Of a DNA stretch of 64,000 bases, positions 18,477-26,688 are shown in pieces. Numbering within the stretch: the stretch's first letter is position 1; every line of letters begins with the position of its first letter. Source of the DNA: Streptomyces diastatochromogenes. Lineage in GTDB: Bacteria; Actinomycetota; Actinomycetes; Streptomycetales; Streptomycetaceae. Made by a program: the position numbers and the translations under genes. The notes under the pieces are model-generated. The model was given only the letters and a program-made list of their open reading frames with translations, did no database searches and was not told the origin of the DNA. The stretch covers positions 31,745-95,744 of the forward strand of contig NZ_MCGQ01000006.1 in NCBI RefSeq assembly GCF_002242805.1, read 5' to 3'.

Positions 18477-19946
18477 ATGAAATTCGCTTCACTGCCCGAT
18501 CGCCGCGCCGCCCTGGACCCGGACGGTCCCGCGGTCTCGGACGGGCTCCAGGCGCTTACCAACGCCCAACTGCTGAACCGTGTCCGCGCGGCGGCGCACC
18601 ACCTTCGAGACCTCGGCATCGGTCCCGGTGACGTCGTCGCCCTCAAACTGACCAACCGCGTGGAATTCGTCCTGCTGCTGTTCGCGGCCTGGCGGCTCGG
18701 CGCCACCGTCACCCCGGTCAATCCGAGCATGACCGACGGCGAGGTCGCCCGGCAGCTCGTCGACTCCGGCGCACGCCTGCTGGTGGTCGAGGACGGCACG
18801 GAAGCCGTGGCCGGCCTCGTCACGCTCGCCGTCGGAGGCCTGCGCGAACAGGCTCCGGGGTGGGACGAGGCGCCGCAGCCGGACCCGTCCGCTCTGGCCC
18901 TGCTCATCTACACCAGCGGTACGACCGGGGTGCCCAAGGGGGTGATGCTCGACCACGCGAACATCGACGCCATGGTGGAGATGGGGCGCCTGGCCCTGGA
19001 GTTGGGGCCGAGCGACCGCTGCCTGCTGATCCTGCCGCTCTTCCACGTCAACGGCATCATCGTCAGCGTCCTGACGCCGCTGCTCGTCGGAGCCAGTGTC
19101 GTCATCGCCGGCCGGTTCGATCCCCGCACCTTCTTCGACCTCGTCGAGCGGGAGCGACCCACCTTCTTCAGTGCCGTGCCCACGATCTACGGGATGCTCG
19201 CGGCACTTCCGGACAGTGTTCAGCCGGACACGTCGTCGCTGCGGTTCGGGGTCTGCGGTGCCGCACCCGCCTCCGCCGACCTGCTGGCCCGGTTCGAGGC
19301 GCGGTACGGGTTCCCCCTCGTCGAGGGGTACGGCCTTTCCGAGGGAACCTGCGGCTCCACGATCAACCCGGTCTCGGGACCCCGACGCGCCGGAACCGTG
19401 GGGCTGCCCTTCCCCGGGCAGGAGATACGGATCGTCGACGCGGCCGGTGCCGAGGTGGCACAGGGACTGGACGGCGAGGTCATCGTGCGCGGCGCCAACG
19501 TCATGCGCGGCTACCTGGGCCGTCCCGAGGAGACGGCGCGAACCGTCATCGACGGCTGGCTGCACACGGGCGACATCGGTCATCTCGACGAGGGAGGGTA
19601 CCTGACCCTGGTCGGGCGGTCGAAGGACATGATCATCCGAGGCGGGGAGAACATCTACCCCAAGGAGATCGAGGACGTGCTGACGGGAGATCGCTCCGTC
19701 CTGGAGGCCGCCGTGATCGGGGTACCGGACGAAAAATGGGGCGAAGTGGTCGTCGCGTACGTCCAGCCGCGGCCGGGCGTGACGGTCGATCCCGCGGCGC
19801 TCCAAAAGCTCTGCGCACGGCATCTCACCGGCTACAAGCGTCCCACCTCGTACATCGTGGTGGAGGCCATCCCCAAGAACGCTGTCGGCAAGATCGACAA
19901 GGTCGCGCTGCGAGCAAGCCACACCTCTGCCTCCGCCGGGGCGTGA
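18477..19946 (+). CDS. Acyl-CoA ligase (AMP-dependent, class I adenylate-forming)
   Basis: Fatty-acid/aromatic acid-CoA ligase (489 aa) that activates a carboxylate as acyl-AMP and then acyl-CoA. Motifs: IYTSGTTGVPKGVM (about residue 145), LPLFHVNG, GYGLSEG, YLGRPEET, GWLHTGDIG and the C-terminal lysine in KNAVGKIDKV (about 468). Third gene of the operon, 32 nt after the hydrolase stop. With a hydratase and hydrolase it suggests side-chain shortening or beta-oxidation-like breakdown of a carboxylic acid. Confidence 0.9.
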   Translation: MKFASLPDRRAALDPDGPAVSDGLQALTNAQLLNRVRAAAHHLRDLGIGPGDVVALKLTNRVEFVLLLFAAWRLGATVTPVNPSMTDGEVARQLVDSGARLLVVEDGTEAVAGLVTLAVGGLREQAPGWDEAPQPDPSALALLIYTSGTTGVPKGVMLDHANIDAMVEMGRLALELGPSDRCLLILPLFHVNGIIVSVLTPLLVGASVVIAGRFDPRTFFDLVERERPTFFSAVPTIYGMLAALPDSVQPDTSSLRFGVCGAAPASADLLARFEARYGFPLVEGYGLSEGTCGSTINPVSGPRRAGTVGLPFPGQEIRIVDAAGAEVAQGLDGEVIVRGANVMRGYLGRPEETARTVIDGWLHTGDIGHLDEGGYLTLVGRSKDMIIRGGENIYPKEIEDVLTGDRSVLEAAVIGVPDEKWGEVVVAYVQPRPGVTVDPAALQKLCARHLTGYKRPTSYIVVEAIPKNAVGKIDKVALRASHTSASAGA

Positions 19947-20055
19947 CGGCCCGGGACGGGCGGCGCCGTCGTGCAGCGCGCGGAGTCGGCTGATGTTCCT
20001 CGTCAACGCTCGCGGACGGAAGTTCCTCGCCTGAACCATTCCCGCTGAGTGCGCC

Positions 20056-20103
20056 GTGCGGGAACTCGCCGCGGGCACAGGCACCGTCGGCGAGTTCCCG
20101 CAC
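20056..20103. terminator. Bidirectional terminator between convergent genes
   Basis: A 16-bp perfect stem (GTGCGGGAACTCGCCG, pairing with 20088-20103) around a 16-nt loop, placed between the acyl-CoA ligase stop and the convergent SDR stop. No clear U-run, as usual in high-GC actinomycetes. Confidence 0.75.
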
Positions 20104-20110
20104 GTGGCTG

Positions 20111-20926
20111 TCAGTCGGTCATCCGGTTGAGTTTGCGGACGCTCTTGTCAAAGGCCCGGGTGGGGACGATGCGGCGCAGCACGCTGACGCGTGCGGCCAT
20201 CGAGCCGGCGGGATAGCTCAGCTTCGGTTTGGGGTCGGTCGCTGCCGCGACGACCGCCTTGGCGATGACAGTGGGATCATCGCCGCTCCGCATCTGTTCC
20301 TCCACCACCTCGTCGAAGACGGCTCGTCGGCGCGCGTACAGCGACAGAGGGGTGTCCGCGTGCAGCATATTCATGTCGAACGGGGTGTTAACGGGGCCTG
20401 GCTGGACGCGCAGCACCCGAACGCCGTACTCGCGGACCTCATGGTCCAAGGACTCGGAGTAGCCCTCGACCGCGTGCTTGGAGGCGACGTAAACAGCCAT
20501 GAAGGGGTTGGGGACGAACCCACCCACGGAGGAGATGTTGACGATGCGTCCGTAACCCCGGCCACGCATGTATGGCAGGACGGCTTTGGTCATGCGCATG
20601 AGGCCGAAGACGTTCACATCGAAGACGCTCTGCGCCTGGGCGACGGAGACCTCCTCGGCAGCACCGTTGGTCCCGATCCCGGCGTTGTTGACCAGGACGT
20701 CGATACGCCCGAACTCCTCGATCACCTGCTGGACGACACTGTTGACCGAGTCGTCGCTGGTCACGTCGAGTCCGAGGAGCGTCACACCGCCGCGAGCCGG
20801 GCTTCCCGACGCCTTCCGACTCGTCCCGATCGCGTCGAACCCCGCCTCGGCGAGCGCGTGCACCGTCGCCTTGCCGATTCCCGAGGAGGCGCCCGTCACG
20901 AGCGCCACCTGCCGATCCGCTGCCAT
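20111..20926 (-). CDS. Short-chain dehydrogenase/reductase (SDR)
   Basis: SDR oxidoreductase (271 aa): VTGASSGIGKATVHALAEAG, VLVNNAGIGTNG, then the Ser-Tyr-Lys triad across NISSVGGFVPNPFMAVYVASKHAVEG. The C-terminus resembles the group annotated as oxidoreductases with a Phe/Arg-rich tail (VSVLRRIVPTRAFDKSVRKLN). An AGGAGC ribosome site precedes ATG 20926. Its promoter carries the -10/operator motif shared with four other units in the window, so it is probably under control of the same TetR protein. Confidence 0.9.
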   Translation of the reverse strand: MAADRQVALVTGASSGIGKATVHALAEAGFDAIGTSRKASGSPARGGVTLLGLDVTSDDSVNSVVQQVIEEFGRIDVLVNNAGIGTNGAAEEVSVAQAQSVFDVNVFGLMRMTKAVLPYMRGRGYGRIVNISSVGGFVPNPFMAVYVASKHAVEGYSESLDHEVREYGVRVLRVQPGPVNTPFDMNMLHADTPLSLYARRRAVFDEVVEEQMRSGDDPTVIAKAVVAAATDPKPKLSYPAGSMAARVSVLRRIVPTRAFDKSVRKLNRMTD

Positions 20927-20948
20927 GAGTAGCTCCTGAACCTTTTAG

Positions 20949-20965
20949 GTTATGAACATAATATA
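20949..20965 (-). promoter_or_regulatory. -10/operator motif, site A (SDR gene)
   Basis: On the minus strand TATATTATGTTCATAAC: a -10-like TATATT runs into the palindrome TTATG-TT-CATAA. One of five sites with the pattern TANNNTTAYRNYCRTAA. Confidence 0.6.
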
Positions 20966-21438
20966 ATGACCTCGACCCGGGACCCCGTCGACGGCAATCG
21001 ACGGCACCCCAGCACTGGCTGCGGCCGACATCCCGCATCGCCGCGTACAAGCACCCACGGCCACCGACTTCGCGCTCATCCCGCGCCCGCGGCACTGGCG
21101 GTGGCGCCGGGCAGCAGGAGGATGACGATGAGGGGCGTGACCTTCTCCGGCTCCACGAACCGGCGCGCCCTGGTGCCGAGAGCCCCGGGAGCCCGCCCAA
21201 TGAAGATGAAGGTGAGGATCTTCATGCCGCCGAGGAGTTCACGCAGTTCGCGGGCCCGGAATGTCCGGTCGAGGTGCCGACTGAAGGCGTTCACGATCCG
21301 CCACTGCGGCTACTCCTGGCACCCTGCACCTGCCCGGCGCGACGACGAGGCCGGAGCCCCGCCCTGGAACACCCCGGACGGCCGTGGCGGCATGGCCAAC
21401 CACCACGGCCCGCAGGAGTGGCACGTGCGCCCTTGACG
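20966..21438. other. Gap with possible SDR tail remnant
   Basis: No complete gene. A 72-codon minus-strand frame (21294-21076) has high third-position GC, and its end (VEPEKVTPLIVILLLPGATA) resembles the C-terminal segment of SDR enzymes (EPEEVAPLVVFLAS...). It may be the tail of a decayed SDR. Low confidence; no ribosome site or start is convincing. Confidence 0.25.
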
Positions 21439-22281
21439 CTACTCGTCGATGAACTGGGCAGCGTGCTTCAGGAACCGCTCGGGATACTGGAACTGCGCTC
21501 CGTGCCCGGCATCGGGGTAGATGATCAGCTGGGCATTGGGGATGTTCTGGGCGAGGTGCCAGGAATGAATCGTGGGGATCATCACGTCGTCCTCGCCGTT
21601 GAGGACCAGCGTCGGCTGGGTGATCGCGTTCAGGTAGACGAAGGGCGTCTCGCCCGGCCGCAGCGGCGAGTAGGCAACGGCCGCTTCCACCTGAGCCATC
21701 ATCAATTCGGGCGAGCTCGGCGGATCCTGGTCGACCCGCTGGTGACGCCGCTCCCAGAAGGCCCTGCCCGCTTCCTGCGCCGCCTCCGAGCGGCCGAAGA
21801 ACAGGTAGAGGAAGTCCTCCAGGGTCGGGACCGGATGCGTCGCTACCTCCGCGAACGCCTTGGGGTCGGCGGCCGCCTCCCCGCCCCGCAGGCCGGTGCC
21901 GATCAGCAGAAGCTTGCGCACCAGCTCGGGATGGCGCAGTGCGACCTCCTGAGCCTGCATACCTCCGATCGAAAAGCCGAGCAGGTCGACCTTCTCCAGC
22001 CCCAGCGCCCGGATGACCGCGGCGATGTCGTCGGCCATGTCCTCGATCCGGTTGCGTGGCGTGCCGGACGACGAGGCGAGGCCGCGACCGTTGAACAGGA
22101 TGACCTCACGGCCCTCTGCCAAGCCGTCGGTGATCAGCGGATCCCAGTGGTCCAGGCCCCCGCGGAAGTGCTGGACGAAGAAGAGCGGAACACCGGAGGG
22201 CTTCCCCCAGCGCCGGTAGGCCAACCGGTCTCCGTCGACCTCGATGTACTGAGTCGGGGCGGTCACATGCGTGTCACTCAC
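21439..22281 (-). CDS. Alpha/beta hydrolase
   Basis: Alpha/beta-fold hydrolase (280 aa) of the 3-oxoadipate enol-lactonase/haloperoxidase-like group. FVQHFRGGLDHWDPL (oxyanion loop), LLGFSIGGMQAQEVALRHPEL (nucleophilic Ser), NGEDDVMIPT (acid) and PDAGHGAQFQYPERF (His). Divergent from the TetR gene at 22410, with an inverted repeat between them; that TetR is its likely regulator, while a second weaker site (22316-22331) overlaps its own promoter. Substrate cannot be deduced. Confidence 0.88.
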   Translation of the reverse strand: MSDTHVTAPTQYIEVDGDRLAYRRWGKPSGVPLFFVQHFRGGLDHWDPLITDGLAEGREVILFNGRGLASSSGTPRNRIEDMADDIAAVIRALGLEKVDLLGFSIGGMQAQEVALRHPELVRKLLLIGTGLRGGEAAADPKAFAEVATHPVPTLEDFLYLFFGRSEAAQEAGRAFWERRHQRVDQDPPSSPELMMAQVEAAVAYSPLRPGETPFVYLNAITQPTLVLNGEDDVMIPTIHSWHLAQNIPNAQLIIYPDAGHGAQFQYPERFLKHAAQFIDE

Positions 22282-22315
22282 TGCCGCGCCTTTCTGTAGT
22301 CGGTGAGCCTTACAA

Positions 22316-22331
22316 TGATGGTCGTAATTTA
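22316..22331 (-). promoter_or_regulatory. -10/operator motif, site B (hydrolase gene)
   Basis: On the minus strand TAAATTACGACCATCA: a -10-like TAAATT leading into a degraded copy of the ATTACG-CATAAT operator. The weakest of the five related sites. Confidence 0.4.
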
Positions 22332-22343
22332 AAAAGTCAACCG

Positions 22344-22367
22344 CTTAGATGTCGATCGACATCTAAG
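22344..22367. promoter_or_regulatory. 24-bp perfect palindrome, TetR operator
   Basis: The half CTTAGATGTCGA is followed by its exact reverse complement. It lies in the 128-bp space between the divergent hydrolase and TetR genes, the classic place for an autoregulatory TetR operator. Confidence 0.75.
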
Positions 22368-22409
22368 TATGATGAACAGCCGAGCACCGGCAGGAGGGAC
22401 GGGCCGAAC

Positions 22410-23018
22410 ATGCGGGTCACCAAGGCACAGGCCGAGCAGAACCGCGCGCACATCGTCGCGACAGCCGCCCGGCTGTTTCGTGAGCGCGGCTACGACGGTG
22501 TCGGCGTGGCGGAACTCATGGCAGAGGCCGGGTTCACCCATGGCGGGTTCTACAAGCACTTCCACTCCAAGACCGACCTGATGGCCGAGGCATCCGCGAA
22601 CGGACTCTCACGGACCGCGTCACTGACAGAAGCCCTTGACGTCGCCGAGTTCGTCGACTCCTACGTCTCTCGGGAACACCGCGACGGGCGCGGCGAGGGC
22701 TGCACCATCACGGCCCTCAGCGGCGACGCCGCACGTCAACCCGATGGCATCAAGACGGAGTTCACAGTCGGCATAGAGAGCCTGATGACGGCCCTTCAGG
22801 CCGGAGGCGACGCGTCGCCGGACACGGACCAGCGAACAACCCGCGCCACGCTGATCAACGTGCTGGCCCACTCGGTCGGCGCAATCATGCTGTCACGGGC
22901 ATGTTCGGACGACTCTCCGTTGACGGACGAGATCCTCGACGTCTGCCGTGGGGCAATCCTCGCGTCACTGGCCCACGGAGACGGCGGCCGGTCAGCGACA
23001 GAGGACCCGATGAGTTGA
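22410..23018 (+). CDS. TetR-family regulator
   Basis: TetR repressor (202 aa) with HTH IVATAARLFRERGYDGVGVA, then GFTHGGFYKHFHSKTDL, typical of the group that often controls oxidoreductase/hydrolase genes (similar HTH to the TetR at 59776). The C-terminal domain (residues 85-195) contains EGCTITALSGDAARQ. Start ATG 22410 is preceded by GGAGGGAC. Probably controls the divergent hydrolase through the 24-bp palindrome. Confidence 0.9.
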   Translation: MRVTKAQAEQNRAHIVATAARLFRERGYDGVGVAELMAEAGFTHGGFYKHFHSKTDLMAEASANGLSRTASLTEALDVAEFVDSYVSREHRDGRGEGCTITALSGDAARQPDGIKTEFTVGIESLMTALQAGGDASPDTDQRTTRATLINVLAHSVGAIMLSRACSDDSPLTDEILDVCRGAILASLAHGDGGRSATEDPMS

Positions 23019-23319
23019 TCTTGAGGTCTCGCTTCGCCACATGAGCTGTATTCCGTTTCAGATCACGGCCGAGCCGTGACCGTACCGCTCTCCTCGGGTG
23101 TGCCGACGGCACGCAGACAACGGGCCGGAACCGCCCCGCTCCGGAGATGCCCGTTGGCGAACGCCGCCACCGAGGGGCCCGACCTCGAGCACCCCGCCCG
23201 CCGGCTCGCCGCGACACACAGGACGGAGTCCGCCGGCCGCCTCACGGACATCACCTCCGCCGGCACAACACTCGCGATCGATTCACACACCTGCGCCCCG
23301 AGTACGTGAACGACACTGC
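23019..23319. other. Gene-free stretch
   Basis: Nothing recognisable on either strand; no strong hairpin. The right end leads into the promoter of the dehalogenase gene. Confidence 0.5.
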
Positions 23320-23350
23320 TTGACGTGCACCAGGGGCAAAGCATTACGGT
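23320..23350 (+). promoter_or_regulatory. Promoter of the dehalogenase gene, leaderless
   Basis: TTGACG (23320-23325), 19-bp spacer, TACGGT (23345-23350), and only six bases to the ATG. No ribosome site precedes the ATG. The distance fits transcription starting at the start codon. Confidence 0.5.
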
Positions 23351-23356
23351 CATCAT

Positions 23357-24052
23357 ATGAATATTCGAGCACTGGTATTCGATGTGTTCGGCACTGTCGT
23401 GGACTGGCGCTCGGGCGTCGCACGTGACATCCGTCGGCTGGTTTCCGACGTGGACGCCGAGGCGTTCGCCGATGCATGGCGCAGCCAGTACCTCCCATCG
23501 CTGGACCGGGTGCGGCGTGGCGAGCTGCCCTGGACGAACCTCGACGAGTTGCACCGGGCGTCACTCGACGAACTGCTTGCCGAATACGGGGTGCCGGATA
23601 CGCCCGAGGGCGTGCGCGCCGAGCTCGTGCTGGCCTGGCACCGGCTGGACCCCTGGCCGGACTCGGTGCCTGGCCTGGAGCGGCTGAAGAAGCGGTTCGT
23701 CATCGCGTCCCTGTCCAACGGGCACGTCGCGCTGCTCGTGAACATGGCCAAGCACGCCGGGCTGCCCTGGGACACCGTGCTGTCCGCAGAGCTCTTCGGG
23801 CACTACAAGGGCGACCCCGAGGCCTATCTGGGCGCCGCGCGTCTGCTCGGCCTCCAGCCGGAGCAGGTCATGATGGCCGCCGCGCACGTCGACGACCTCG
23901 CCGCGGCCCGGGCGTGCGGTCTGCGTACCGCCTACGTACACCGTCCGCAGGAATACGGCTCGAAGGCTGTCCTGCGGCCGCCGAGCAACGACCCGAAAGC
24001 CGATGTCTCGGTGGCCTCATTGACGGAGCTGGCCGACCACCTGACCGCCTGA
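23357..24052 (+). CDS. Haloacid dehalogenase, type II (HAD superfamily)
   Basis: L-2-haloacid dehalogenase-like HAD hydrolase (231 aa). Motif I LVFDVFGTVVDWRSG (nucleophilic Asp), the Arg-containing cap (WRSQYLPSLDRVRRG), motif II SLSNG, motif III Lys in FGHYKGDPEAYLG and motif IV AAHVDDLAAARACG. Family members release halide from 2-haloacids, but many relatives are phosphatases or unknown, so the substrate is uncertain. In motif III the usual YKPDPE is YKGDPE. Starts without ribosome site right after a -10 box. A strong terminator follows at 24122. Confidence 0.9.
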   Translation: MNIRALVFDVFGTVVDWRSGVARDIRRLVSDVDAEAFADAWRSQYLPSLDRVRRGELPWTNLDELHRASLDELLAEYGVPDTPEGVRAELVLAWHRLDPWPDSVPGLERLKKRFVIASLSNGHVALLVNMAKHAGLPWDTVLSAELFGHYKGDPEAYLGAARLLGLQPEQVMMAAAHVDDLAAARACGLRTAYVHRPQEYGSKAVLRPPSNDPKADVSVASLTELADHLTA

Positions 24053-24121
24053 GCCTCCGCAGTCCGTCGGGAACGCGCCGGTCACAGCCGCCCGTTGGAC
24101 GCGGGCGCACCAGCACAGCGG

Positions 24122-24171
24122 ACGGGCCCGCCGCTCCCCGGCCGTCGCCGACCGGGGAGCGGCGGGCCCGT
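24122..24171 (+). terminator. Rho-independent-type terminator
   Basis: Perfect 20-bp stem (ACGGGCCCGCCGCTCCCCGG, pairing with 24152-24171), 10-nt loop, then TTCTTCG. Lies 70 bp past the dehalogenase stop. Confidence 0.85.
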
Positions 24172-24339
24172 TCTTCGTCGCATCCGCGCTGGCCCTGAAC
24201 TACGGGTGGTGTTCGGCAGCACGCCGACCGGGGCCTCCTCATCACGCCCAGGATCGATCCCGGGCTAACCGCCAGGGCCTTGCCGTGCATGTGCGGGCGA
24301 CCGCTTTGCGCACCTACGAGCCACCGGCCTACGGGGTCG

Positions 24340-24551
24340 GGGGGCCGGCCGCTCTTCTCCAGCCAGGCCAGCACCTCGCGCGTGGTGTCGGTGGTGAAGG
24401 GCGGGTCGACGAGGACGGCGTCACGGTCGCCGCAGATCAGGGTTGTCGAGATGGGCGACCACACCATCGGCTCCCCGTCGGGAAGGTTCAGGGTGCCGCT
24501 GCTCTGCGAGATCGCGGGCGTGACGAACACCTCGTACCGCAGTGCGGTCAT
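24340..24551 (-). pseudogene. MBL-fold hydrolase, N-terminal remnant
   Basis: The first 70 codons (RYEVFVTPAISQSSGTLNLP, then STTLICGDRDAVLVDPPFTT and EVLAWLEKSGR) match the N-terminus of a metallo-beta-lactamase-fold hydrolase. Just where THxHxDH should follow, the frame turns into unrelated Arg/Pro-rich sequence. The metal site and the rest of the enzyme are lost. The start has a good GAGGAGAG ribosome site and lies 39 nt downstream of the fusion gene at 24591-26342, so it was once the last gene of that operon. Confidence 0.65.
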
Positions 24552-24590
24552 GTGTCTCTCCTCGTCCTTCCGCTACGGCCCTCGTGGCCG

Positions 24591-26342
24591 TCAGAACATC
24601 GTGTTGCCGTTCGCGGCCTTCTCCGGCACGTCCTGCGAGCCGTCCCAGTGCTCGACGATCTTCCCGTCGCGCACCCTGAACAGATCGATGACCGCTCGTC
24701 CACGCTCGCCGGGCGTGTCGACGTAGTGGCTGTGCACAGCCACCAGGTCGCCCTCCGCGATGGCCCGCTTCGGCACCACGCTCAACTGCGGGAACTTCTC
24801 GAACCAGGCACCCAGCCCGGCCCTCACACCCGTCGCGCCGTCGGAGATGTTCGGGCTGTGCTCGTGGTACTCAGGGCCGAGGTAGACGTCGACGGCGGTC
24901 AGGTCCTTGCGGACCAGGAGTTGGTCGACGTAGTCGCTGACCAGCTTCTTGTTATACGCGGTGAACCACCGCTGCCCCGGAGTCCCGCCCCCCGGCCGGC
25001 TGAGCGTGGCGAACATGTCGTTGCCATTGGCCGTGGTCTGCGGCGCCTCCTGAAGGATGTCCCAGTGTTCGGCGATCCGACCGTCCTGGAAACGGAAGAT
25101 GTCGAAGACGGCGAGCCCGGGAGTGCCGGGGACCAGGACTCCCTTGGAGTGCAGGAGCACCAGGTCGCCCTCGGAGACGGCCCGCAGTTCGTCGTACGCA
25201 GCGTCCGGGAACTGCTGCCGCCAGGCGGCGCCGAAAGCCTTCATCGCATCGGGGCCGTCGGGGGCCAGCGGGTTGTGCTGGATATAGTCCGGCCGCACGT
25301 AACGGTCGATGACGGCCGTGTCGCCTCCCTCGAACGCGGCCCTGAGCACGCGGACGGCGAGCTCCGTGTTCCTGGTGCCTTCCACGGTCAGAACCATCTT
25401 GCCCGTCGTACGGCCGGTCTCACCGAGGGCGTGGGCCTTGGCCGCTTCAGCTAGCGGGAAGGTGGCCTCGATGTGGGCGCGCAGGGAACCGCTCTCGACG
25501 AGGGCGCTGATGGCCTGCATGCCCGCCTGGTCGGCCTCGACGAGGAGAGACTCGTAGCGAATGCCCCGCTCGGCGATGCTCGCCAGTTCGTCGGCGTCGA
25601 CAGGTACCGGCAGGATCGAGACGAGAGTGCCCCGAGGGCGCAGGACAGCGAGGGAACGGGCCCGGGAAGCGCTGTCCAGCGAGATCGGGTCGAGGACCAC
25701 GTCGATGTCCGAGAGAGCCTCGGCGAAGTCGACCGTGCGGTAGTCGACGACCTCGTCCGCGCCGAGGCCGCGCAGGAACTCGTGCTTACCGGCGCTGGCG
25801 GTGCCGATGACGTACGCGCCACGGGACTTGGCGATCTGGACGGCGAGGTGACCGACCCCACCGGCGGCCGCGTGGATGAGGACGCGCTGTCCCGGCTGGA
25901 CGTCGGCGGTGTCGACGAGTGCCTGGTAGGCGGTGAGCGCGGCGAGCGGGAGGGCGCCGGCCTGGACATGGTCGATGCTGGCGGGCTTGTGGGCGAAGGC
26001 GCGGGCGGGGGCAGTCACGTACTCGGCGTGCGCGCCGACCCCGTGGGGGTACGGCAACATGCCGAACACCTCGTCGCCCGGCTTGAACTGGGTGACGCCG
26101 ACACCGACGGCCTCGACCACTCCGGATACGTCCCAGCCCAGGACGAGCGGCAGACGGTCGATGGTCCTGGGCTGGGCGCGGTTCCACCAGTCGGTCGGGT
26201 TGACACCGGCGGCTCGGACGGCGACCAGGATTTCGCTCAGCCCAGGCTCGGGACGGGGAAGTTCGACTTCCTTGAGCACCTCGGGGGAACCGTGGATCTC
26301 CTGGCGGATGGCACGCATGGTGGGTGTGGTGGTATTGGCCAT
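24591..26342 (-). CDS. Fusion: MDR quinone-oxidoreductase-like domain plus two SnoaL-like domains
   Basis: A 583-aa protein. Residues 1-318 are a zinc-independent medium-chain reductase (GWDVSGVVEAVGVGVTQFKPG, LIHAAAGGVGHLAVQIAKSR, ADEVVDYRTVDF). Residues about 322-445 and 462-583 are two SnoaL/NTF2-like domains (RPDYIQHNPLAPDG...FRFQDGRIAEHWD; LGPEYHEHSPNISDG...DGKIVEHWDGSQDVP). Separate SnoaL-like proteins and MDR enzymes are common; this three-domain chain is not a form I know. The SnoaL part is closely related to the Tat-exported gene at 27628-28589. ATG 26342 starts the MDR homology; no clear ribosome site, so it may be leaderless. Probably controlled by the GlxA-type regulator through the repeated palindrome upstream. 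Confidence 0.85.
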   Translation of the reverse strand: MANTTTPTMRAIRQEIHGSPEVLKEVELPRPEPGLSEILVAVRAAGVNPTDWWNRAQPRTIDRLPLVLGWDVSGVVEAVGVGVTQFKPGDEVFGMLPYPHGVGAHAEYVTAPARAFAHKPASIDHVQAGALPLAALTAYQALVDTADVQPGQRVLIHAAAGGVGHLAVQIAKSRGAYVIGTASAGKHEFLRGLGADEVVDYRTVDFAEALSDIDVVLDPISLDSASRARSLAVLRPRGTLVSILPVPVDADELASIAERGIRYESLLVEADQAGMQAISALVESGSLRAHIEATFPLAEAAKAHALGETGRTTGKMVLTVEGTRNTELAVRVLRAAFEGGDTAVIDRYVRPDYIQHNPLAPDGPDAMKAFGAAWRQQFPDAAYDELRAVSEGDLVLLHSKGVLVPGTPGLAVFDIFRFQDGRIAEHWDILQEAPQTTANGNDMFATLSRPGGGTPGQRWFTAYNKKLVSDYVDQLLVRKDLTAVDVYLGPEYHEHSPNISDGATGVRAGLGAWFEKFPQLSVVPKRAIAEGDLVAVHSHYVDTPGERGRAVIDLFRVRDGKIVEHWDGSQDVPEKAANGNTMF

Positions 26343-26413
26343 GCGTCCAGCGTGGCAAGGGACCGCTCTCCGAGACCATGGCATGAATGCCAACTTCCAA
26401 CGGGATCACGCCA
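26343..26413. repeat. Direct repeat copy 1 (promoter region of fusion gene)
   Basis: About 70 bp closely matching 28665-28734, including the inverted repeat TGGCAT-GA-ATGCCA (26379-26392). It is directly upstream of the fusion gene start. Confidence 0.75.
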
Positions 26414-26637
26414 AGGTCCGGAGGACCTCCTTTCGGGCCGCCGGGCCACGGAGGCCAACGCCCGACTGCCCGGTCGGCCTGGCCCCAGACAGCGGTACGC
26501 GAGATCTCGGTGGCGGCCATGTCGACTCCCTCAACCCGTGGGTCGACGGGTTTCGGACTACACCGCTCAGAAGTACCTCGCGGGCACCGACGGCCGGAAC
26601 CCGGTCTTCTGACCACCGAAGCGGTTTCCTGATCGCC
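26414..26637. other. Gene-free stretch after the repeat
   Basis: With the repeat and terminator this is a gap of about 345 bp between two minus-strand genes. I see no gene; the first codons after the repeat resemble a decayed copy of the regulator leader (NANFQRDHAK versus NANYRRDHAM). Confidence 0.4.
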
Positions 26638-26670
26638 ACAGGGCCGGGGCGGCTGCCGCCCCGGCCCTGT
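26638..26670. terminator. Terminator hairpin of the esterase operon
   Basis: Perfect 15-bp stem ACAGGGCCGGGGCGG with 3-nt loop CTG, 19 bp beyond the minus-strand hydrolase stop. Confidence 0.8.
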
Positions 26671-26688
26671 GTTTTCGCGGTCCCGCCG

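Noticed and set aside
18489..20084. 531-codon minus-strand frame opposite the acyl-CoA ligase
   Set aside because: Composition is that of a shadow frame; all ligase motifs lie on the plus strand.
21076..21294. 72-aa minus-strand gene
   Set aside because: The tail resembles an SDR C-terminus but there is no start context or complete domain; kept only as a possible remnant.
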